This document shows, piece by piece, positions 58,397 to 64,000 of a stretch of DNA of 64,000 bases. The notes under the pieces are model-generated. The model made no database searches. It was not told the origin of the DNA and saw only the letters and a program-made list of their open reading frames with translations. Source of the DNA: Sabulibacter ruber (lineage in GTDB: Bacteria > Bacteroidota > Bacteroidia > Cytophagales > Hymenobacteraceae). The stretch spans positions 186,001-250,000 of the forward strand of contig NZ_JAFFID010000002.1 in NCBI RefSeq assembly GCF_017355955.1, written 5' to 3'. The translations under genes were made by a program, and so were the position numbers. The stretch's first letter is position 1. The number at the start of each line of letters is the position of its first letter.

Positions 58397-59197
58397 TTAT
58401 TCCTTCCAGAACGGCTCAATCAATTTCAGCATTTCCTGCTGCACGGTGGGGTTGTTGCTCACGCAGATCTCGCGCCCAAACACGTAGTTCTTGCCACCCC
58501 TGAAATCGGTGACCTGGCCGCCGGCTTCCTGCACCAGAATGGCACCGCCTGCCACGTCATACGAGTTTATGTTGAACTCAAAATAGCCTTCAAACTTGCC
58601 GGCCGCCACGTAGGCCAGATCCAAGGCGGCAGAACCCAACCGGCGCACACCGTGGCAGCTTTCCATGAAGGAACCCATCACCTGAAGGTATTTCTGCATC
58701 AGGTCAAAGCTGTAGTACGGGAAACCGGTGGCGATCAATGAATCACCCAAGGAAGGAGCCTGCGATACCGAGATCTTCCGGTCGTTGCAGTAAGCGCCGC
58801 CGCCTTTCACGGCATGGTAGCACTCATCTCGGCAGATGTCATAGACTACACCCAGCACCAGCTCGTCATGCTGCATCAAGGCGATGCTCACCGAGAAAAT
58901 ATGCAGGCCGTGGATGAAGTTGGTAGTGCCGTCCAACGGGTCAATGATCCAGTTGTACTCCTCGGCCTGCTCTGATTTGGTTTCTTCCTCGGTCACGAAT
59001 CCGGCCTCGGGCAGGAACTTCTCCAGACCGGCCACAAGGCGCTCCTCGGCTTCCTTGTCCACGTAAGAAACCAGGTTGTTCAGGCCTTTGAGCTCCAGTC
59101 TGGAGACATCGAAATTGGTAAACTCCTGGAAAATGAATTTCCCTACTTCCTTGGTGAGTTCCACCACTTGGTTGCGGAGGGCTGAGATGTCTTTCAT
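58397..59197 (-). CDS. suhB: Inositol-1-monophosphatase family protein
   Basis: 266 aa. Li-sensitive phosphatase motifs: TEEETK (Glu70/71), WIIDPLDGTTNFIHG (Asp86, Asp89) and SYDVAGGAILVQEAGG near the C-terminus with the third metal Asp. Dephosphorylates inositol monophosphate and may modulate transcription as in E. coli SuhB. The lnt and rsmI genes precede it in the same direction (42 bases to lnt). Confidence 0.93.
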   Translation of the reverse strand: MKDISALRNQVVELTKEVGKFIFQEFTNFDVSRLELKGLNNLVSYVDKEAEERLVAGLEKFLPEAGFVTEEETKSEQAEEYNWIIDPLDGTTNFIHGLHIFSVSIALMQHDELVLGVVYDICRDECYHAVKGGGAYCNDRKISVSQAPSLGDSLIATGFPYYSFDLMQKYLQVMGSFMESCHGVRRLGSAALDLAYVAAGKFEGYFEFNINSYDVAGGAILVQEAGGQVTDFRGGKNYVFGREICVSNNPTVQQEMLKLIEPFWKE

Positions 59198-59239
59198 AGT
59201 TTTAGGTTGTATATCCGCGGGAGCGGAATGCGTGTTGAA

Positions 59240-60874
59240 TTAAGCTCTGGCCGAACGGCGGGTGAAGGCAAGCACAACGGCCAATACCACAAGCCCTACT
59301 GCCAACCATTGGGTACCGTGCCCAATGAATTCGCCGTGACGGGTGTAGAACGTCTGTTCCTGATTGAACCGGATTACGCCCCTCAACGAGGCCGGCACCC
59401 ACCACCCTGATCTCTGCAAGATTTCGCCTTTCTGGTTTATAAACGCCGAGATACCTGTATTGGCTGAACGGGCCACATCCCGTCTGGTTTCAATGGCCCG
59501 CAAAGAGGCGTACTCCAAATGCTGCTTGTGCCCCGGCGAATCGCTCCACCAGGCATCGTTGGTGATGATGAAGATAGCATTGGCCCCGTTGCGGATGTAT
59601 TCGCTCACGTACTCGCCATAAATGGACTCATAGCACACCACGGGCGCGCCAGACAATTGCGGATTCTGGCTATGGGGGAAAACAGACCTGGTTTCCTGCA
59701 CGCCCATGTTCCCGGCAATGCCGCCCAGATCAATGGCGAACGCTTTCAACACCTTGAACACACCCGGATACGGCGTTTTCTCCACCCCCGGCACCAGCTT
59801 AGACTTATGATAGAACTCGTGCTGCCCGGTAGGCTTGAAGTGGAGTCCTGCGTTGAACACATCATAGTACCCCACCTGCGGATGGAACCGGGCCGTGCTG
59901 CTCTTCTGGGTAGAATCTTTATACACCTTGCCCGAGGTGATGCCGGCTACCAACTCCACTCCGGGGTGCCGGGCCAGGAAATCGCGCAGCGTATAACTCA
60001 CCGGGCTCAGGGCAAAATTTTCTTCCCAGTTGATGCCGTTGCTGATGGAAGTCTCGGGCCAGAGCACGAATTTGGTATTGGGCGTGATCTGTTGCTCAGA
60101 CAAGGTGATGAGGCGGGCCAGCTGTTTCTCAAACGGAATGTAGCCTTCGCCGCCCTCAAACTTCTCTTTGTACGGGTCAACGTTGGGCTGCACTACCACT
60201 ACCTCGCCCGGATCGCCTTTCTCCTGGTAGCGGCTCCCGATGAAAAAGGAAAGCACCAACGGCAACACAACAGCCAGCACCGGAGCAGCCCATTTCTTCG
60301 CGCCTTTAGAAGATGAAACTAGGGCGAAAAACACCAGCAAGTTGACCACCCACACCCAGAGCGAGCCGCCCAGGAAACCTGTGTACTCGTACCACTGCAC
60401 CCAACTGGGCACCGCGGCAAAACCGTTCCCCAGCGTGAGCCAGGGCCAGCTCAGGTCCCAGTTGAGGTGAAACTGCTCAAACGCGATCCAGTAGATTGGC
60501 AAACTGAGATAGCCCAAAGTGTTTCCAGCTGCTCGTTTGGTCCAGAAGAAGGCCATCATGGGCACGCTCATGAACAGCGCATTGAATACCACGGCCGCAA
60601 TGCCGCCGCCCAGTGTGGAATAACTCACCCAATACGTGGTGAAGACATTCCAGAGGAACAGCGTGAGGTAGGCGTATTTGAAAAACGTGCGACTGCGTTT
60701 TGGGGCTACTTTCTGTGAAATGGCCCGTTCCATGAACAGGAAAGGCACCCAACCCACAAACAAAACAAAAGCCAGTGGTTTTACTGGCCAACCTAACCAC
60801 AGCAAAAAGGCGCTCAGAAACGCCAGAACGGGGAGGTAAAAACGATTATTTGCTTCCTTGAACAACAATGACAA
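59240..60874 (-). CDS. lnt: Apolipoprotein N-acyltransferase
   Basis: 544 aa, six to eight transmembrane segments in the first ~210 residues, then a nitrilase-like domain. Catalytic triad E274 (WPETS), K357 (YHKSKLVPG) and C414 (VVCYES). It N-acylates the N-terminal Cys of diacylated lipoproteins at the periplasmic face. Start TTG at 60874, overlapping the rsmI end by 29 bases; further TTG codons lie three and four codons downstream, so the exact start is open. Matches the many lipoproteins encoded in the window. Confidence 0.93.
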   Translation of the reverse strand: MSLLFKEANNRFYLPVLAFLSAFLLWLGWPVKPLAFVLFVGWVPFLFMERAISQKVAPKRSRTFFKYAYLTLFLWNVFTTYWVSYSTLGGGIAAVVFNALFMSVPMMAFFWTKRAAGNTLGYLSLPIYWIAFEQFHLNWDLSWPWLTLGNGFAAVPSWVQWYEYTGFLGGSLWVWVVNLLVFFALVSSSKGAKKWAAPVLAVVLPLVLSFFIGSRYQEKGDPGEVVVVQPNVDPYKEKFEGGEGYIPFEKQLARLITLSEQQITPNTKFVLWPETSISNGINWEENFALSPVSYTLRDFLARHPGVELVAGITSGKVYKDSTQKSSTARFHPQVGYYDVFNAGLHFKPTGQHEFYHKSKLVPGVEKTPYPGVFKVLKAFAIDLGGIAGNMGVQETRSVFPHSQNPQLSGAPVVCYESIYGEYVSEYIRNGANAIFIITNDAWWSDSPGHKQHLEYASLRAIETRRDVARSANTGISAFINQKGEILQRSGWWVPASLRGVIRFNQEQTFYTRHGEFIGHGTQWLAVGLVVLAVVLAFTRRSARA

Positions 60875-61535
60875 ATTCTCCTTTGATAGCTTTGGTAGTA
60901 AACGTCTGCACCATCTCTTCTAGGGTGCCGTTGAGGGTTTCCTCAAACATTTTACTGATTTCGCGGCTCACCGAGACCATGCGATCGGCCCCGAACACTT
61001 CCTTGAACTGCTCCAGCGTTTTGAGCACCCGGTGCGGCGACTCGTAAAAAATCATGGTGCGTTCTTCCTGGGCCAGGCTCTGCAAACGCGTTTGCCGTCC
61101 TTTCTTGATGGGCAGGAACCCTTCAAACGTGAACCTATCCGTACTGAACCCTGATTTTACCAGGGCGGGCACGAAGGCAGTAGGCCCGGGCAGGCACTCA
61201 ATCTTGAGGCCTTCCTGCACGCAGGCTCTTACCAACAAAAAACCGGGGTCAGAAATTCCGGGCGTACCGGCATCGGAGACCAGGGCCATCTTCTCGCCTT
61301 TCTTCAGGCGTTCCACCAGATGTGCCACGGCTTTGTGCTCGTTGTGCAGGTGGTGGCTGTGCATGCGCTTCTCAATGCCCAGATGGTTTAACAGTTTTCC
61401 GCTGGTGCGGGTATCCTCGGCGAGTACCACATCTACCTCCTTCAAAACCCGGATGGCCCGGAGGGTGATGTCTTCCAGGTTCCCGATAGGAGTGGGCACT
61501 AAATACAAACAGGTTTCTTCTACAGACTCGGCCAT
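60846..61535 (-). CDS. rsmI: 16S rRNA (cytidine1402-2'-O)-methyltransferase
   Basis: 229 aa. Tetrapyrrole-methylase fold with LVPTPIGNLEDITLRA, VLAEDTRTSGKLL, VSDAGTPGISDPGFLLVRACVQEG, and FVPALVKSGFSTDRFTFEGFLP. It methylates the 2'-O of C1402 in the ribosomal P site. It overlaps lnt by 29 bases, so translational coupling is likely. Common arrangement rsmI-lnt-suhB in this window: three genes, one direction. Confidence 0.95.
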   Translation of the reverse strand: MAESVEETCLYLVPTPIGNLEDITLRAIRVLKEVDVVLAEDTRTSGKLLNHLGIEKRMHSHHLHNEHKAVAHLVERLKKGEKMALVSDAGTPGISDPGFLLVRACVQEGLKIECLPGPTAFVPALVKSGFSTDRFTFEGFLPIKKGRQTRLQSLAQEERTMIFYESPHRVLKTLEQFKEVFGADRMVSVSREISKMFEETLNGTLEEMVQTFTTKAIKGEFVIVVQGSK

Positions 61536-61591
61536 AGTCTCAAAGATAGTAAATGAGCCGCATACGGCAGACGTTTTAGGGCAGACACCCT

Positions 61592-61630
61592 GTTTCTGAG
61601 CTGTTTTGCAGAAAGTACCGCAAAAACAAC
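61592..61630 (-). repeat. Core-family stem-loop, degenerate
   Basis: TGTTTCTGAGCTGTTTTGCAG, then AAAGTACCGCAAAAACA, between the pterin dehydratase end and the rsmI start, both leftward. Confidence 0.4.
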
Positions 61631-61639
61631 CACCTCCTT

Positions 61640-61888
61640 TTACTTCGCTTGGTACCGCTCGGCCAGCACGCTGATCCGCTGGGCAAGTACTTGGTCTTTC
61701 TCAGTGACGGTGTTTCCGGCATCATGGGTGGTAAGCCTTATCTCCACTTTGTTGTACACGTTGCTCCACCACGGGTGATGGTTCATTTCCTCAGCTACCA
61801 CGGCCACCTCGGTCATGAAGGCGAAGGCCTCTTTGAAGTCTTGGAACGTAAAGCTGCAGGTAAGTTGGTTGTCTGTTTCTGTCCACAT
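61640..61888 (-). CDS. phhB: 4a-hydroxytetrahydrobiopterin dehydratase
   Basis: 82 aa; the catalytic motif [25 protein letters not shown] (about 34-58), with the paired His and the THxxG of the family. It recycles the pterin cofactor used by aromatic amino-acid hydroxylases and can also bind transcription factors; no hydroxylase gene is in the window. Short length is normal. Confidence 0.93.
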   Translation of the reverse strand: MWTETDNQLTCSFTFQDFKEAFAFMTEVAVVAEEMNHHPWWSNVYNKVEIRLTTHDAGNTVTEKDQVLAQRISVLAERYQAK

Positions 61889-61950
61889 GGGTTTGCAAGG
61901 AAGTTAAAACTGTTGGCAAGGCACTATAAACCTTAGCTGGTTGCTTGTCT

Positions 61951-61986
61951 GTTTTTACTGTCTTTTCTGAAAAACGGGTGCAAAAC
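61951..61986. repeat. Core-family stem-loop between divergent genes
   Basis: GTTTTTACTGTCTTTTCTG then AAAAACGGGTGCAAAAC, between phhB (leftward) and the SDR gene (rightward); again no terminator needed. Confidence 0.5.
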
Positions 61987-62096
61987 GTGGCTCTTCTTTC
62001 AGACTTCCTCGTATTTCTTATTTCTACTCCCAAGCAGTATAACACGCTTGACTTCAGTTTCAGAAATCCAAAGACCACAAACCAACTACTACAATC

Positions 62097-62957
62097 ATGG
62101 CAGAAGAACAAAAACCGAAGGAAGTTCCAGACCAGCACCAATCGCACCAGCCCGGACTGGAGCACGAAATGGGACCAGAGCCCATCGTCATCCGGGAGAA
62201 CTACAAGGGCAGCGAAAAACTGAAAGGCAAAAAAGCCCTGATCACCGGGGGTGATAGCGGTATTGGAAGGGCAGTGGCGGTACACTTCGCCCGCGAGGGA
62301 GCCGATGTAGCCATTGTTTACCTGGATGAACACCAGGACGCCGAAGACACCAGAAAAATGGTAGAAGCAGAAGGGCAGAAGTGCGTGATCATTCCCGGCG
62401 ATTTACGCGATGAACAGTTCTGCAGAAGCTGTGTGGAGCAGGCAGTAAGAGAACTTGGCGGACTCAACATCTTAGTGAACAATGCCGCTGAACAACATGA
62501 AAAAGATGATTTGCGTGAGATCACCTCTGATCAACTGGAGAAAACCTTCAGGACCAACATCTTCGCCTATTTCTTCGTGGCACAGGAAGCTTTGAACCAC
62601 CTCCAGAAAGGAGATTCCATCATCAACACCACCTCCATAACCTCTTACCGTGGTTCTGACCACCTCATGGATTACTCAGCCACCAAGGGAGCCATCACGT
62701 CTTTTACCCGCTCACTTTCCAAGAACTTAGCCGAAAAGGGAATCAGAGTGAATGCGGTGGCACCAGGCCCTATCTGGACGCCGCTCATCCCGGCTACCCT
62801 GGAACAAGTGGGCGAGTTTGGGAAAAGTCAGCCCATGGGCCGCCTAGGCCAGCCTTCTGAGGTAGCACCGGCCTACGTGTTCCTGGCCTCTGAAGACGGC
62901 TCCTACATTACCGGGCAGACCATTCACGTGAACGGTGGCGAACAGATAGGCGGATAA
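62097..62957 (+). CDS. Short-chain dehydrogenase (YghA-like)
   Basis: 286 aa. A hydrophilic N-terminal extension (1-42, with MAEEQKPKEVPDQHQSHQPG) precedes the Rossmann domain: TGGDSGIGRAVA (50-61), NNAAEQ, catalytic Tyr-Lys in YSATKG (about 193-198) and APGPIWTPL. The motif set agrees with NAD(P)H-dependent SDRs annotated as YghA/aldehyde reductases in stress operons. It probably reduces small aldehydes or ketones, cytosolic. Two small hydrophilic-protein genes follow in the same direction. Confidence 0.93.
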   Translation: MAEEQKPKEVPDQHQSHQPGLEHEMGPEPIVIRENYKGSEKLKGKKALITGGDSGIGRAVAVHFAREGADVAIVYLDEHQDAEDTRKMVEAEGQKCVIIPGDLRDEQFCRSCVEQAVRELGGLNILVNNAAEQHEKDDLREITSDQLEKTFRTNIFAYFFVAQEALNHLQKGDSIINTTSITSYRGSDHLMDYSATKGAITSFTRSLSKNLAEKGIRVNAVAPGPIWTPLIPATLEQVGEFGKSQPMGRLGQPSEVAPAYVFLASEDGSYITGQTIHVNGGEQIGG

Positions 62958-63018
62958 ACCTCAACCTTTCCACGTGGAAAGCAGTAAACAGAGAAGAATC
63001 ACCTTTAACCCAATGCCT

Positions 63019-63306
63019 ATGGCTACTGATAATAAAGATCACCCAAACGGACATGACCGTCCTATCAGGGTAATAGATGATACTGCTGCCAACTTAGAGG
63101 ACATGATGGCCGGACACATTATTCCCGGCGCTGATCCGCCCAAGAACGAAGCCCAGCGCGGAGGCTTCGGCAACAGAGACGGCAAGGAAGGTTACGGCGT
63201 TGATAGCTCAGACGGACCAAGTGGCGTGAGCGTGAACGAGGATGCAGACAGAACCGAGCCCAACAAAGACAATATACGCACCGATGAGGAAGGACGCGGC
63301 ACCTGA
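63019..63306 (+). CDS. Small disordered hydrophilic protein
   Basis: 95 aa from the ATG at 63019 (MATDNKDHPNGHDRPIRVIDD); ATG at 63013 or GTG at 62974 are alternatives. Asp/Asn/Gly-rich, with RVIDDTAANLEDMMAGHIIPGADPPKNEA followed by EGYGVDSSDGPSGVSVNEDADRTEPNKDN, no hydrophobic core. This composition is that of hydrophilin/desiccation-type proteins. It follows the SDR by 61 bases. Confidence 0.72.
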   Translation: MATDNKDHPNGHDRPIRVIDDTAANLEDMMAGHIIPGADPPKNEAQRGGFGNRDGKEGYGVDSSDGPSGVSVNEDADRTEPNKDNIRTDEEGRGT

Positions 63307-63350
63307 TGCCCGTTTCTGCAGCGTTTTATTCAATGTTCAATCAAAGTAGA

Positions 63351-63358
63351 AAAGGAGG
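63351..63358 (+). promoter_or_regulatory. Canonical Shine-Dalgarno sequence
   Basis: AAAGGAGG (63351-63358), five bases before the ATG at 63364, an almost full anti-SD match. Other genes here lack such sites. Confidence 0.8.
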
Positions 63359-63363
63359 AACTC

Positions 63364-63606
63364 ATGCCTTATAAAAGCAAGAACACCAGCCACGATTCTA
63401 AGTCAAACAAAGGGGAGCCAACTGGCGAAGGCATCAGCAAAGCCGGAGCGAAATCTACCGGAGGCCCTGAGGCAATTGATCGCTCTGAGGAGATTGCGGC
63501 CAGACACTTGGATGAAGACGGAATGCCAAGTCCAGATGTGATGACCCACCCAAACCGTAACCTGCACAAACCAGATATCAACAAACCTGGCTACGGCGGC
63601 ACTTGA
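63364..63606 (+). CDS. Small hydrophilic protein, stress type
   Basis: 80 aa, Lys/Ser/Gly/Asp-rich (KSKNTSHDSKSNKGEPTGEG, GGPEAIDRSEEIAARHLDEDGMPSPDVMTHPNRN), with no hydrophobic segment. The composition and length agree with small desiccation- or heat-associated proteins of Bacteroidota. It is preceded by a strong SD, unusual here, and followed by a strong terminator. Confidence 0.72.
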   Translation: MPYKSKNTSHDSKSNKGEPTGEGISKAGAKSTGGPEAIDRSEEIAARHLDEDGMPSPDVMTHPNRNLHKPDINKPGYGGT

Positions 63607-63620
63607 TCAGAATCTATTCT

Positions 63621-63663
63621 GCATAAAAAAGCACCTTCTTTCCCGGAAGGTGCTTTTTTATGC
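63621..63663 (+). terminator. Strong terminator of the stress-type gene
   Basis: GCATAAAAAAGCACCTTC (63621-63638) and GAAGGTGCTTTTTTATGC (63646-63663), a perfect 18-bp stem with a seven-base loop. Confidence 0.9.
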
Positions 63664-63665
63664 CA

Positions 63666-63699
63666 TTTCTGGCCTCTTTTTGTAAAATCAACCCTGAAA
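63666..63699 (+). repeat. Core-family stem-loop, degenerate
   Basis: TTTCTGGCCTCTTTTTGTAAAA then TCAACCCTGAAA, after the terminator. Confidence 0.4.
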
Positions 63700-63807
63700 C
63701 ACTTTCATAGGTTCTGTCTCTGTTAGCTATACACTGCAGGGATATCTCATTTAAAGCCCAAGGGTTTTAGCCCCTGACGTCCTTCTCACTCACCAACATG
63801 CTTGCTC

Positions 63808-64000
63808 ATGGCCCGCTACGCAATCTCTGATATTCATGGTTGCCTGATCACCTTTAAGACGATGGTAGAAGAGGTGATCAAACTACAACTCCATGACCAT
63901 CTTTATCTATTAGGGGACTACATCAACAAAGGGCCCAACAGCAAAGGCGTGTTAGACTATATTTTCTCCCTTCAGCAAAAGGGGTATAGACTTACCTGCC
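63808..64000 (+). CDS. Metallophosphoesterase (serine/threonine phosphatase-like), cut at the window edge
   Basis: Starts at the ATG 63808 with MARYAISDIHGCLITFKTMVEE; the frame runs open to the last base. DIHG is the first metal-binding motif of the PP2A/ApaH-type metallophosphoesterases, and LLGDYINKGPNS is the second (GDxxxxGP; Tyr-Ile where Asp-Arg/Val would be more usual). Product is probably a small cytosolic phosphatase; the rest lies outside. Confidence 0.85.
   Translation, partial: MARYAISDIHGCLITFKTMVEEVIKLQLHDHLYLLGDYINKGPNSKGVLDYIFSLQQKGYRLTC

Noticed and set aside
1..64000. CRISPR array, tRNA or rRNA genes
   Set aside because: I looked for regular 25-40-bp repeats, cloverleaf patterns and conserved rRNA stretches and found none; the palindrome family is not regularly spaced.

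Overview
The window reads as a chromosomal segment of a Bacteroidota bacterium of the order Cytophagales, most like the Hymenobacteraceae (Rufibacter/Nibribacter/Hymenobacter type; the genus is my impression, not shown). Reasons: TonB receptors with carboxypeptidase-regulatory N-termini, a protein with a type-IX-secretion-like C-terminal tail, a LytTR regulator with a membrane domain, DUF4286, a DUF4783-nadC pair, a FeoB-associated Cys-rich protein, promoters of the TTG-N17-23-TAnnTTTG type, and starts with almost no Shine-Dalgarno sequences. Base composition is close to half G+C, with two visibly AT-richer genes (the left-edge gene and the DUF5713 gene near 55 kb). I see no rRNA, tRNA, CRISPR array, intact insertion sequence or prophage.

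Layout. 1-7.5 kb: a cut-off AT-rich gene, the chaperone htpG, then a probable metal-uptake triad (small His-rich exported protein, TonB receptor, acidic lipoprotein) and a TraB/GumN protein. 7.7-15 kb: MFS transporter, MORN/TonB-C protein, DUF4286, GNAT acetyltransferase, penicillin-acylase-like Ntn hydrolase, a membrane protein and a LytTR regulator. 15-26 kb: prolyl oligopeptidase lipoprotein, a membrane-protein pair, an exported YciI-like protein, a 577-bp gene-free spacer with several hairpins, a secreted metzincin-like protease, dGTPase and a TlpA-like thioredoxin. 26-34 kb: purU, a DUF2939-like protein, a ZIP transporter with a methyltransferase and a metal-binding lipoprotein, a YcxB-like protein, nadC with DUF4783, and gpmI. 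34-46 kb: a lipoprotein, an IsdG/ABM-type monooxygenase divergent from a bacteriophytochrome kinase, an outer-membrane barrel, YjbQ with a beta-helix lipoprotein, prfA, and a barrel-less TonB-plug protein. 46-54 kb: M19 dipeptidase, RlmI-like and RsmF-like rRNA methyltransferases separated by a palindrome-rich 656-bp spacer, two exported proteins, radA and a TlpA-like protein. 54-64 kb: the DUF5713 cassette between two nearly identical 34-bp repeats, a radical SAM/SPASM protein, an MscS channel, inositol monophosphatase-lnt-rsmI, pterin dehydratase, a stress-type group (SDR plus two small hydrophilic proteins) and a cut-off phosphoesterase.

The most unusual window-wide signal is a family of stem-loops whose centre reads about CCTGTTTTC-NN-GAAAACAGG. 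It occurs in about 30 intergenic spacers, often as the tip of an otherwise gene-specific terminator, but also in four spacers between divergent genes where a terminator is not expected. Other points for a second look are the DUF5713 cassette, the phytochrome/heme-monooxygenase pairing, the His-rich/TonB/lipoprotein triad, and the REP-like repeats at 48.1-48.6 kb.
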